Assembly: GCA_900109895.1 (NCBI GenBank)
Contig: FOBR01000003.1
Location: 1-64,000 of the forward strand
Length of the DNA stretch: 64,000 bases
Source of the DNA: a bacterium A37T11
GTDB taxonomy: Bacteria; Bacteroidota; Bacteroidia; Sphingobacteriales; Sphingobacteriaceae
Direction: 5' to 3'
The notes under the pieces were generated by a model. It was not told where the DNA came from and did no database searches. It saw only the letters and a list, made by a program, of their open reading frames with translations. A program made the position numbers and the translations under genes. Below, piece by piece: positions 28,334 to 37,285 of the stretch (positions are counted from its first letter, which is position 1; each line of letters starts with the position of its first letter).

Positions 28334-30631
28334 ATGAGAACCATTATCCGGATCGCTAAGCTGGAGCTTAGCACCCTTTTTTATTCACCCATTGCCTGGT
28401 TTATCCTGGTCATATTCCTGTATCAATGCGGCATGGAGTACTCGTCCATTCTGGAAAATGCCGTCATGTCACAGGAACTCAAGTCAGGTTTTAATACGGC
28501 TACCTTTCTTACTGCCCGGTTGTTTGGCCCTTCGTTTGGCTTTTACCCGCGTATCATTGGCAAACTATACTTGTATATCCCGTTGCTCACCATGGGGCTC
28601 ATGAGCCGGGAAACAAGCAGTGGCACCATCAACCTCCTATATTCTTCACCCATCAAAGTACGAAGTATCATCTATGGTAAATTTCTGGCCATGATGGTCT
28701 ATAATTTTATCCTGCTGCTCATCATAGGAATTTATGTAATAGCCGGTTTGATTCATATCCGGCATGCCGATGCCGGACTGCTGTTTTCGGGCTTGCTGGG
28801 TATATACCTGTTGCTATGCACCTATGCCGCCATTGGACTTTTTATGTCGAGCCTCACTTCTTACCAGGTAGTGGCAGCCCTGTGCACGCTGGTGACCTTC
28901 GCCTTACTCAGTTACATCGGTACCATCTGGCAGGACATTGATTTTGTGCGTGACCTGACTTATTTTCTATCCATCTCGGGCCGTGCAGAAAACATGTTGG
29001 GCGGCCTCATTACCAGCAAAGACCTGTTGTATTTTCTGCTTGTCATTTTTATTTTTCTGGGCCTTAGCATCTACAAGCTCCAGGCCGGCCAGGAGTCGGG
29101 TTCTAAGTTGCTCAAGGTGTCCCGCTACGTCGGCATCGTTGCTATTGCCCTATTCATCGGGTACATGAGTTCCCGGCCGCGGTTTATTGCCTATTACGAT
29201 GCCACCGCCACCAAAACCCGCACTCTCAGTGCTAACGTCCAAAAGATCATGCACGAGCTGGGTAAGAACTCATTGGAGGTTACTTCATACATCAACCTCA
29301 TGGATCGACGCTTTTATGCCGGTAGCCCGCGTCAGCGCAATAACGATATGGCGCGCTGGGAACCTTACCTACGGTTCAAGCCGGATATAAAGTTCAACTA
29401 TGTCTATTACTATGACAGCGTTCCCGGTAATTTCGGCCGGTCCAACCCGGGCATGACGCTGGAACAGATCGCTCAAAAAAATGCCAAGACTTACAAAGCG
29501 GATTTTAGTAACTTTATGAAGCCAGAGGCCATACGCAAGATTATTGACCTCCGGCCGGAGGAGAACCGCTATGTCATGCAACTAAGCTATAAGGGCAAGA
29601 AGACCTTCTTGCGGCTGTACAATGACATAATGGTCTTTCCCTCAGAAACCGAAACTGCCGCCGCGTTAAAACGACTCATGGTCAAATTGCCACGTATCGC
29701 CTTTGTGCAAGGAGAATTGGAGCGTAGCATTGAGAAAACAGGCGACAGGGATTATAAGACCTTGACCAATGAGATTACCTTCAGGTATGCACTTGTCAAC
29801 CAGGGATTCGATGTGGATACCGTGTCCCTTGAGCGTGAAGCTATCCCCGAGGACATTGCTGCCCTAGTCATCGCCGATCCCAAAACCCCATTCAGTAATG
29901 AAGCGCTAACAAAGATAAGGCAATACCTCGATACGGGCGGCAACCTCCTCATTGCCGGAGAACCTGGGAAGCAAGCCATATTAAACCCCGTATTGGAACC
30001 TCTTGGTGTACAGATGATGAATGGTACGCTCGTACAGGAAAGTAAAAACTTCTCTCCTGACCTTGTGTTGCCATATCTTACGCCCGTCGCTGCCCACCTG
30101 TCAAAAGCTGTGCAACGTGCCTTTGAAGATAGCCTGGTAGTATCCATGCCAGGTTTAGCAGGTCTGAGCTATCAGAAAAAAAGCGGTTTCAAAGTACAGC
30201 CGTTGCTGATGACCGACTCCAACGTCAGTTGGAACAAACTTGGAAAGCTGGTGCTAGATTCGGCCGATGTGGCTTACAAACCCGAGGAAGGCGACGAGAA
30301 GCGATCCATTCCTGCCGCATTAGCGCTTACCCGCAATGTAGGTGGCAAAGAACAACGTATTGTGGTGATGGGCGACGCCGACTTCCTAAGCAATGCCGAG
30401 TTGAACCGATACAATGTACACACGGCCAATTTTGTCTTCAATACCGCCATCATGGGATGGTTTACGTATGGGCAGTTTCCCATAGACACCACTCGTCCCA
30501 GGTCTGAAGACACTATCATTGACCAGACCGGCGATGGGGTAGGGCACCTCAAGATGCTGTATTTGGGGGTATTCCCAGGTATCCTGCTTTTCACTGGTAT
30601 TATTCTCCTGGTGAGAAGGAGAAGGAAATAA
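28334..30631 (+). CDS. GldF-GldG-like fusion: ABC-2 permease joined to auxiliary periplasmic domain
   Basis: A 765-residue protein. The first roughly 240 residues are an ABC-2 permease with six helices (MRTIIRIAKLELSTLFYSPIAW start; motif MGLMSRETSSGTINLLYSSP). After a seventh helix (YVGIVAIALFIGYMSSR) comes a long periplasmic domain of the GldG/ABC auxiliary type (LSANVQKIMHELGKNSLEVTSYI, ALVIADPKTPFSNEALTKIRQYLDTGGNLLIAGEP, RIVVMGDADFLSNAELNRYN). The C-terminus is another helix with a basic tail (LGVFPGILLFTGIILLVRRRRK). I start it at the ATG at 28334, since the upstream open frame overlaps the ATPase gene. GldF and GldG are separate genes in gliding Flavobacteria; the fusion is the notable point. 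Confidence 0.88.
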   Translation: MRTIIRIAKLELSTLFYSPIAWFILVIFLYQCGMEYSSILENAVMSQELKSGFNTATFLTARLFGPSFGFYPRIIGKLYLYIPLLTMGLMSRETSSGTINLLYSSPIKVRSIIYGKFLAMMVYNFILLLIIGIYVIAGLIHIRHADAGLLFSGLLGIYLLLCTYAAIGLFMSSLTSYQVVAALCTLVTFALLSYIGTIWQDIDFVRDLTYFLSISGRAENMLGGLITSKDLLYFLLVIFIFLGLSIYKLQAGQESGSKLLKVSRYVGIVAIALFIGYMSSRPRFIAYYDATATKTRTLSANVQKIMHELGKNSLEVTSYINLMDRRFYAGSPRQRNNDMARWEPYLRFKPDIKFNYVYYYDSVPGNFGRSNPGMTLEQIAQKNAKTYKADFSNFMKPEAIRKIIDLRPEENRYVMQLSYKGKKTFLRLYNDIMVFPSETETAAALKRLMVKLPRIAFVQGELERSIEKTGDRDYKTLTNEITFRYALVNQGFDVDTVSLEREAIPEDIAALVIADPKTPFSNEALTKIRQYLDTGGNLLIAGEPGKQAILNPVLEPLGVQMMNGTLVQESKNFSPDLVLPYLTPVAAHLSKAVQRAFEDSLVVSMPGLAGLSYQKKSGFKVQPLLMTDSNVSWNKLGKLVLDSADVAYKPEEGDEKRSIPAALALTRNVGGKEQRIVVMGDADFLSNAELNRYNVHTANFVFNTAIMGWFTYGQFPIDTTRPRSEDTIIDQTGDGVGHLKMLYLGVFPGILLFTGIILLVRRRRK

Positions 30632-30640
30632 AAAAAATCG

Positions 30641-30675
30641 ACCCCCCCTACAAAACTTTAGGGGGGCTTTTTTTA
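30641..30675 (+). terminator. Rho-independent terminator after cassette 1/ABC genes
   Basis: CCCCCCTA pairs with TAGGGGGG across an 8-base loop and is followed by CTTTTTTT. It begins 10 bases after the fusion gene's stop and ends the long operon. Confidence 0.92.
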
Positions 30676-30717
30676 TAAAATTCAAATTTACCAAGATGTC
30701 AATTTTAAATATTTTTT

Positions 30718-30725
30718 TATGTTTG
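30718..30725 (+). promoter_or_regulatory. Promoter of the GH16 gene, -7 box
   Basis: TATGTTTG matches TAnnTTTG exactly. It lies downstream of the terminator and 37 bases before the GH16 start, so the enzyme has its own transcript. No clear -33 TTG is visible. Confidence 0.55.
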
Positions 30726-30761
30726 TATCAAATCATTTAAATCACATTAAAATTTACCATC

Positions 30762-31583
30762 TTGAAACCACTATTTTTCTCCGTATTATTCCTTTTTGCA
30801 TTCTCCCACCCAGCCAGCGCCCAGGAGCCCAACTATCAATTGGTATGGGCCGATGAATTTAACAAGGATGGCAGGCCGGATCCGGCCAATTGGACCTATG
30901 AGCATGGATTTGAGCGGAACCACGAAGATCAGTGGTACCAGCCGGAGAATGCCTGGTGCGAGAACGGCAATCTGATCATTGAGGCCCGAAGGGAAGAAAA
31001 ACCCAACCCTTCCTATGACAGTACCAGTAGCTATTGGGGTAAACAACGGAAAGAAATCCATTACACCTCTTCCTGTTTGCTTACCAAGGGGCTTCATAGC
31101 TGGAAGTATGGCCGTTTTGAGATGAGGGGCCGCTTTGATATAGACGCAGGCTGTTGGCCAGCCTGGTGGACACTGGGAGAAAAGGGTAGATGGCCCGCCA
31201 ATGGGGAGATCGACATCATGGAATACTATCGTGGAAAGGTGCTGGCCAATATTGCCTGCAGGAAAGCGGATGGAGCCGAATGGTTCTCCCGGAAAACTCC
31301 CGTCGATTCATTGGGAGGCGCAGATTGGTCCAAAGAATTTCATGTATGGCGCATGGATTGGGATGAGCAGCACATCGGTTTATACCTCGACGGACAACTG
31401 CTCATCCAGGTACCCCTGTCAAACCTGGTCAACAAAGATGGTTCCGGCTTTGAACCCTTTAAACAACCCCATTACATGCTGCTCAACTTTGCTTTGGGAG
31501 GCGACAATGGTGGCGACCCCTCTAAAACAACCTTCCCAAAGCGGTTTGAGGTCGATTACGTGAGGGTGTATCGGCAACTATAA
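30762..31583 (+). CDS. Glycoside hydrolase family 16 (endo-beta-glucanase/laminarinase-like)
   Basis: Secreted beta-jelly-roll enzyme of 273 residues. The signal peptide spans 1-20 (MKPLFFSVLFLFAFSHPASA). The mature start QLVWADEFNKDGRPDPANW is typical of GH16. The catalytic ExDxxE motif is Glu149-Ile-Asp151-Ile-Met-Glu154 in NGEIDIMEYY. Tryptophans around WPAWWTLGE and VWRMDWDEQHIGLYLDG complete the substrate cleft, and the C-terminal VDYVRVYRQ is the family end. The start codon is TTG; no ATG is available that keeps the signal peptide. Family members act on beta-1,3(4)-glucans, but the exact substrate cannot be read. It lies between cassettes 1 and 2 with its own promoter. Confidence 0.93.
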   Translation: MKPLFFSVLFLFAFSHPASAQEPNYQLVWADEFNKDGRPDPANWTYEHGFERNHEDQWYQPENAWCENGNLIIEARREEKPNPSYDSTSSYWGKQRKEIHYTSSCLLTKGLHSWKYGRFEMRGRFDIDAGCWPAWWTLGEKGRWPANGEIDIMEYYRGKVLANIACRKADGAEWFSRKTPVDSLGGADWSKEFHVWRMDWDEQHIGLYLDGQLLIQVPLSNLVNKDGSGFEPFKQPHYMLLNFALGGDNGGDPSKTTFPKRFEVDYVRVYRQL

Positions 31584-31852
31584 ATAATGTTGATGCATTC
31601 CGTGCTTATACACCTGAATTTTTTGATACAAACGCCACATGGATAAACCCTCAACAAAAGACCGACTTAGGTTTAAAAATAAAGTCTATCTAATTTATAG
31701 TTATTTGAAAATCTATGATTTAGTTGCCAGGATCCAGGCTTTCCCAGCCGGATGTTATGGAGAATAAAAGGCAAACTTTGAAATAATTCAGGATATTATT
31801 TCATTTCGTGTCCTTATATTTCTAATTTTAGACCGAAAATACTAGTTGGCGT

Positions 31853-32467
31853 ATGTCTATTTTTACAAATTGGTCAGATTTAGAGCTTATCGCTTCCTTA
31901 AAACAGGGTCATGAAGGTGCTTTAACTGAAATTTATAACCGCTATTGGGATAAATTGCTTTCGGTGGCCAGTAATCGCCTGGCTAGCGACCATGAAGCCG
32001 AGGAATGCGTTCAGGATGTATTCCTGAGTCTTTGGAGAAGGCGGGAAGAATTGGTTCTGACCCATACACTGTCCACTTATCTGGGTGCAGCCGTCAAATA
32101 TCAAGTCATCAATCGGCTAGACAAGCGCTATGCCGACAAATACCTGCAAACTACCGAGCTGACCCCCGAAATGGAACACGCTGTCCAGGTTGAAGCTGCA
32201 GACAGCAGCCTGCTCGAAAAGGAACTCTTGCAACGGCTGGAAGCCACCGTCGCCAAGCTGCCCGCAAAATGCCAGATGGTATACCGCCTAAGCCGTGAAG
32301 AGGGGAGGACCAACAAAGAAATTGCACAGATACTGGTTATTTCAGAGAAAACAGTAGAAGGCCATCTGACCAAAGCCTTTCACGACATTCGCAACAACCT
32401 GTCCCTGTTTGCCCCCTTGATACTCGTGGAAGAGGTCCTGCGTGAAGTTTTTCAAAAATTTCACTAA
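31853..32467 (+). CDS. ECF RNA polymerase sigma factor (cassette 2)
   Basis: FecI-like sigma factor of 204 residues. Region 2 includes EGALTEIYNRYWDKLLSVASNRL and AEECVQDVFLSLWRRREEL. Region 4 includes LPAKCQMVYRLSREEGRTNKEIAQILVISEKTVEGHLTKAF. FecR starts 53 bases downstream. It is expected to drive cassette 2. The 269 bases before it hold no gene; I see only AT-rich sequence and no exact -7 box (TAATTTTA at about 31824 differs by one base). Confidence 0.92.
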   Translation: MSIFTNWSDLELIASLKQGHEGALTEIYNRYWDKLLSVASNRLASDHEAEECVQDVFLSLWRRREELVLTHTLSTYLGAAVKYQVINRLDKRYADKYLQTTELTPEMEHAVQVEAADSSLLEKELLQRLEATVAKLPAKCQMVYRLSREEGRTNKEIAQILVISEKTVEGHLTKAFHDIRNNLSLFAPLILVEEVLREVFQKFH

Positions 32468-32520
32468 CAGACCAAGGGTTGCCCGCAATTTTCCTGACTA
32501 AAGGGGAAATACAGGCACGA

Positions 32521-33732
32521 ATGGACAAACGGTTTACCGAAGATTATATTGAAAAGTTAGCCCACAAGTATAAAGAAGGCACGCTAAGCCCGGACGAGCT
32601 GGCGGACTTTGAATACTGGTATGCCTCTCATGACGATCATGTGTTTGTCCATTCCGATGCACGTCGTCCCAGGCAAGTAAAAGAACGTATACTTAATAAA
32701 ATACTTCAACAAGTAGGTTCGACCAACAAACCCCTCATCCAATCCATTTTACACAAGTGGTGGGTTATAGCCGTTGCTGCTATATTCTTGGTAGCAGTAG
32801 TCACTAGTCTATATTTCTATTCAAACCGAAGCATCGATCGTCATTTGTCCATTGTAACTGAGGTAGTGCCTGGCGGTAATAAAGCCACCCTGACCCTTGC
32901 CAATGGAAAGAAAGTAGCTTTGGATTCATCACAAAGCGGGATTATTATCGGAGAAGAAAACATTAAATATAATAACGGATATACTGTTCTGGCAGAAAAA
33001 GGGAGAGGACCAAGCGCGTCAGGGAAATCAACCGTCAATCGTAATTCGTCAAGCTTAAATAACCAGATGTTAAGTTTGTCAACACCTAAAGGTGGTCAGT
33101 ACCAAGTTATACTCGAAGACGGAACTAAAGTCTGGCTCAACGCCGCTTCCACCTTAAAATATCCCAGTCGCTTCAGCGGCGATACCAGAGAAGTCTTTTT
33201 AGAAGGCGAAGCATTTTTTGAGGTCAAAAAATCAAATGCCCCGTTTATCGTAAAAAGTAAAAACCAGGCGGTTTTGGTTTTGGGCACGGAGTTTAACCTC
33301 TCCTCCTATGCAGATGAAAAATGGACAAAGACCACGTTGGTCAGTGGCGCTGTTCAAGTCACCAGCTATGAAGAAAAGGGATCAACGAACCCATCAACAC
33401 CTCAAAAGCTCATTCCTGGCCAACAGGCTAAAAATACAAATGGACAAATTGCAGTAAAAACCGTTGATATCACCAGTGAGATTGCTTGGCGTTACGGCAA
33501 ATTTATGTTCACCGACAAACCATTCAAACAAGTCATGAATGAGCTGGCCCGCTGGTATAATCTGGAGGTGGTGTATGAAGGTAATGTACCCGAAGTTAAA
33601 TTTTTTGGAGGCATTAAAAGAGACAATAAACTAACAGCCGTCCTGCACATACTGGAAGATGCCGGAATTGATTTTTCTATTCAGGACCACCATAAACTTC
33701 TGGTGAAGGCCTCAAAAAATAATATCCATTAA
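32521..33732 (+). CDS. FecR-type anti-sigma factor (cassette 2)
   Basis: Inner-membrane anti-sigma factor, 403 residues from the ATG at 32521 (MDKRFTEDYIEKLAHKYKEG). The upstream open frame starts with a TTG and has no support. The membrane helix is at about 77-97 (KWWVIAVAAIFLVAVVTSLY), the FecR domain runs from LSTPKGGQYQVILEDGTKVW to NAPFIVKSKNQAVLVLGTEF, and DUF4974 is C-terminal (KFFGGIKRDNKLTAVLHILE). A 72-base patch (33229-33300) is almost identical to cassette 3's fecR, differing at 5 positions, while flanking sequence is much more diverged. Confidence 0.92.
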   Translation: MDKRFTEDYIEKLAHKYKEGTLSPDELADFEYWYASHDDHVFVHSDARRPRQVKERILNKILQQVGSTNKPLIQSILHKWWVIAVAAIFLVAVVTSLYFYSNRSIDRHLSIVTEVVPGGNKATLTLANGKKVALDSSQSGIIIGEENIKYNNGYTVLAEKGRGPSASGKSTVNRNSSSLNNQMLSLSTPKGGQYQVILEDGTKVWLNAASTLKYPSRFSGDTREVFLEGEAFFEVKKSNAPFIVKSKNQAVLVLGTEFNLSSYADEKWTKTTLVSGAVQVTSYEEKGSTNPSTPQKLIPGQQAKNTNGQIAVKTVDITSEIAWRYGKFMFTDKPFKQVMNELARWYNLEVVYEGNVPEVKFFGGIKRDNKLTAVLHILEDAGIDFSIQDHHKLLVKASKNNIH

Positions 33733-33800
33733 ACACGTGAATGAAGCAAATATGAACACATAAAAGATAGAGACGTAATCAACTGGCGTCTTAAAAATAA

Positions 33801-33822
33801 GGAGAGTGCTGGTCACACTCCC
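33801..33822 (+). repeat. Imperfect hairpin between fecR and susC (cassette 2)
   Basis: GGAGAGTG can pair with CACACTCC with one mismatch across the loop CTGGT. It occupies the same position as the stronger hairpins of cassettes 1 and 3 and could act as a weak terminator or mRNA-processing stem. Confidence 0.35.
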
Positions 33823-33897
33823 CTTCAAACAGTCTGGATATCGTCCTATCCCGTTTTGTTAAAAAGAATATTAACTATCCAAACCCTAACAAAGTTA

Positions 33898-36800
33898 ATG
33901 AATAAAACTTACTTATTAAGAGTGATGAAATTAATCATACTCATGCTTACCGGCGCACTTATTCAACTCAGCGCTGCCACGTATTCGCAGACCATCACGC
34001 TTAAGGGAAAGAACATTCCCTTGCAGGAGGTCGTATCAGCTATTATGCAGCAAACCGATTACATCGTGATCAGTAATGCCCAATGGCTCGAACAAGCCAA
34101 TCCCGTATCCCTCGATGTAAAAGCCATGCCTTTGCAGGACTTTATGAAACTTGTATTGAAAAACCAACCCTTGGCATGGAGGGTAGAAGACAAAACCATA
34201 TCGCTGTACAGAAAACCCGCAGTCCAATCTGAAAAACCAACAGACAAGCCTGCTGAATCCAAGCAACAACCCCTTATTATCGGCGGGCAAGTAATACAGT
34301 CCGAGACAGGCGAACAATTGGAAGGAGTTACTGTGCTGCTAAAAGGTACTACCATCAAAACCACCACCAATGCTGTTGGGAAATATAAAATCTCCATTCC
34401 TAATAACATTCAACACCCGGTACTGGTATTCAGTTTCGTTGGGATGAAAGGAACAGAGGTAGCCTATGCCGGCCAAAAAAGCCTGGATATCAGCTTGGAT
34501 CCCAACGTAGAAAGCATCAAGGATGTCGTTATTACCGGTATCTATCAACGAAAAAAAGAAAGTTTTGCCGGCTCATCCGCTACCTATACTGCCAAAGAGC
34601 TAAAAATGATCGGCAATCAAGGAATTTTACAAAGTTTGAAGACACTGGATCCCTCGTTTGCAATTGTTGAAAACAATCAATTTGGCTCAGACCCTAACCG
34701 TCTGCCCGACATTGAGGTCAGGGGAAAAAGCAGTGTGATCGGACTTACAGAAGAATATGGCACCAACCCCAATCAGCCCTTGTTTATATTGGACGGATTT
34801 GAAAGTACCTTGTCTGTCATCAGCGATTTTAGCATGGATCGTATTGAAAGTATCACGGTATTGAAAGACGCATCTGCAACAGCTATCTATGGTTCCAAAG
34901 CAGCCAACGGCGTTATCGTCATTGAAACTAAACGACCTGCAGCAGGCCAGCTTCGCATCAATTATAATCTGAACTCTTCGTTTAACTTTGCCGATCTCAC
35001 CGATTACAATTTGATGAATGCGGCTGAGAAACTGGAGTTTGAACGTCTAAGTGGTTATTATGGCTTAGTGGATGCCAACGGAAACATCACCAGTGATGAA
35101 GGAGAAGCTAAATATACCGCTCGGCTGAAAGAGGTAAAACGCGGAGTTGATACCTATTGGGCCAATGAACCGCTTCGGGCAGCATTTACGCAAATGCACA
35201 CGCTATTTGCCGAAGGTGGCGATAACAATCTTCGGTATAGCGCATCATTAAGCTATGGCAAAAACGATGGGGTCATGAAAGGCTCATCCAGGGATGCTAC
35301 CAATGGCAATGTGCGGCTTATCTATCGCAAAGGACGATTTTCATTCAACAATTCGTTGAGTGTAGATTACATCAATGCAAACCAGGAGTCCATACCCTAT
35401 TCCAGCTTTGTCAGGGCTAACCCCTATCACCGTAAGTACAATGCACAAGGAGGTATTGACAAAGTCATCGAGTCATTTACCTATTTGGACGTAAGTTCTT
35501 TTAGCTTAAAAACACAGAATATTTACAATCCGCTGTATGACATGAAAAACAACAATGTCAACCAATCTGAATCGCAGGGATTTACCAATAACTTCGAAAT
35601 GGATTGGCGTGTGGTGGATGAATTGCGTTTTCGTACCCGTGTGGGTATTACCCGTACCACGCAGAAAAGCGAGAAATTCAGATCACCATTTAACTCAGAA
35701 TTTGAAGGGGTTGATGAACTTCACCGGGGCACTTATGAGGAATCAAACCAGCACCAGACAAACTATGACGCAGATGTTAGTCTCACCTATGGTAAGTTGT
35801 TAGGAGGAAAACATATGGTCAATGCTGTGGGGGGCTTTAGGCTTAGCCAAGCTTCGTCTGAAATGAGTGGCTACCAGGTTGATGGTTTTATAGACGATGA
35901 CTTTAGTAATCCCTCCTTTGCCTTTGGGTATCCCGAAAACGGACAGCCCGATTATCAGGAAGCCAAACGACGGGCTGCCAGTTTCTATCTGAATACCGGC
36001 TATTCTTATAATGACCGATACCTACTGGATGCGACCTTTCGTACAGATGGTTCATCTGTTTTTGGTTCTGAGCGCCAATTTACCTCCATCTGGTCAACAG
36101 GGCTGGGATGGAACATGCACAATGAATCTTTTATCAAAGATCGGGATATTCATTGGCTCAATCTGCTTAAGATAAGAGGTTCCATTGGTAATCCTGGAAA
36201 TCAGAATTTCAGTGATTATATCTCTATGCGGGTCTACCGGTACAATATTGAAAACCGGAATCCATTTGGTTCCAGTATTATTTTAAGCAACTTTGGCAAT
36301 AACAGGTTAAAATGGCAAAAGACGCTCGATCGTAACATTGGACTGGATCTTGCTGTTTTTGATAAACGTCTTAAGGCAACATTTGATTACTTTAACAAAA
36401 GCACCGATCCGCTGTTGGTATTTGTAACTCAACCTTCATCTACTGGAACTACCACCAGCGCCCAGAACTTGGGCGGACAGATTACCAAAGGCTTTACCGT
36501 AACCGCCGATTATGCCATATTGCAAAAGAAAGCGCTGAATTGGCGAGTTAACCTTAACATGCGTCAACTTAAAGCTAAATACAAAAATATCGGTCATTCC
36601 CTTGATAACTTTAATACTGAAAATAAAAGCCGTAATCTGGAGCGGTACTATGATGGCGGCAGCCCCTCAGATTTGTGGGCTGTACGGTCACTCGGGATTG
36701 ATCCGGCTACCGGTCGCGAAATATATCTGAATAAGAACAATCAGCAGACCTTTGTGCATAACTATGATGACGAAGTCGTCGTGGGCAACAGTGACCCAGA

Positions 36801-37257
36801 CCTGGAAGGGATCATAGGTACCAGTTTTTATTATAAAGGATTTTCCGCTTCCATTAATCTCCGTTACAGAACGGGAGGACAGGTATTCATGCAAACTTTG
36901 TTTGATAAGGTAGAAAACATTAGTATAACCAATGTTACCCTCAATCAAGATAAGCGAGCGCTATATGACCGGTGGAAAAAACCTGGTGATATTGCTAAGT
37001 TCAGAGCAATCTCTCAATCAGATGTTACACCAATATCCTCGCGCTTTGTTGAAGATAACAATATTTTATCGGGCGAGTCAATATCCTTTGGATATGAAAA
37101 TACCGACGCAGCCTGGCTTCGTTCGGTACGGGCATCATCACTTACCCTGAGAGCATACCTGAACGATATATTCCGCATATCCACTGTAAAAAATGAACGG
37201 GGAATCGATTATCCCTTCGCCCGTTCGGTTTCCTTTTCATTAGGCTTACGGTTTTAA
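33898..37257 (+). CDS. SusC/RagA-type TonB-dependent receptor with STN domain (cassette 2)
   Basis: Outer-membrane receptor of 1119 residues from the ATG at 33898 (MNKTYLLRVMKLIILMLTGA). The frame is open upstream to a TTG, but this ATG aligns with the start of cassette 3. Order: signal (to about ATYSQ), STN domain (NIPLQEVVSAIMQQTDYIVI ... WRVEDKTISLYRK), carboxypeptidase-D regulatory repeat (GQVIQSETGEQLEGVTVLLK), plug (SIKDVVITGIYQRKKESFAGS; DRIESITVLKDASATAIYGSKAANGVI) and beta-barrel ending SLGLRF. It is a clear paralogue of the cassette 1 receptor, with the same motif order including SLKTLDPSFAIVENNQFGSD. It pairs with the SusD 28 bases downstream. Confidence 0.94.
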   Translation: MNKTYLLRVMKLIILMLTGALIQLSAATYSQTITLKGKNIPLQEVVSAIMQQTDYIVISNAQWLEQANPVSLDVKAMPLQDFMKLVLKNQPLAWRVEDKTISLYRKPAVQSEKPTDKPAESKQQPLIIGGQVIQSETGEQLEGVTVLLKGTTIKTTTNAVGKYKISIPNNIQHPVLVFSFVGMKGTEVAYAGQKSLDISLDPNVESIKDVVITGIYQRKKESFAGSSATYTAKELKMIGNQGILQSLKTLDPSFAIVENNQFGSDPNRLPDIEVRGKSSVIGLTEEYGTNPNQPLFILDGFESTLSVISDFSMDRIESITVLKDASATAIYGSKAANGVIVIETKRPAAGQLRINYNLNSSFNFADLTDYNLMNAAEKLEFERLSGYYGLVDANGNITSDEGEAKYTARLKEVKRGVDTYWANEPLRAAFTQMHTLFAEGGDNNLRYSASLSYGKNDGVMKGSSRDATNGNVRLIYRKGRFSFNNSLSVDYINANQESIPYSSFVRANPYHRKYNAQGGIDKVIESFTYLDVSSFSLKTQNIYNPLYDMKNNNVNQSESQGFTNNFEMDWRVVDELRFRTRVGITRTTQKSEKFRSPFNSEFEGVDELHRGTYEESNQHQTNYDADVSLTYGKLLGGKHMVNAVGGFRLSQASSEMSGYQVDGFIDDDFSNPSFAFGYPENGQPDYQEAKRRAASFYLNTGYSYNDRYLLDATFRTDGSSVFGSERQFTSIWSTGLGWNMHNESFIKDRDIHWLNLLKIRGSIGNPGNQNFSDYISMRVYRYNIENRNPFGSSIILSNFGNNRLKWQKTLDRNIGLDLAVFDKRLKATFDYFNKSTDPLLVFVTQPSSTGTTTSAQNLGGQITKGFTVTADYAILQKKALNWRVNLNMRQLKAKYKNIGHSLDNFNTENKSRNLERYYDGGSPSDLWAVRSLGIDPATGREIYLNKNNQQTFVHNYDDEVVVGNSDPDLEGIIGTSFYYKGFSASINLRYRTGGQVFMQTLFDKVENISITNVTLNQDKRALYDRWKKPGDIAKFRAISQSDVTPISSRFVEDNNILSGESISFGYENTDAAWLRSVRASSLTLRAYLNDIFRISTVKNERGIDYPFARSVSFSLGLRF

Positions 37258-37285
37258 TACAAGAACGTCCTTAAACGATAAACGC

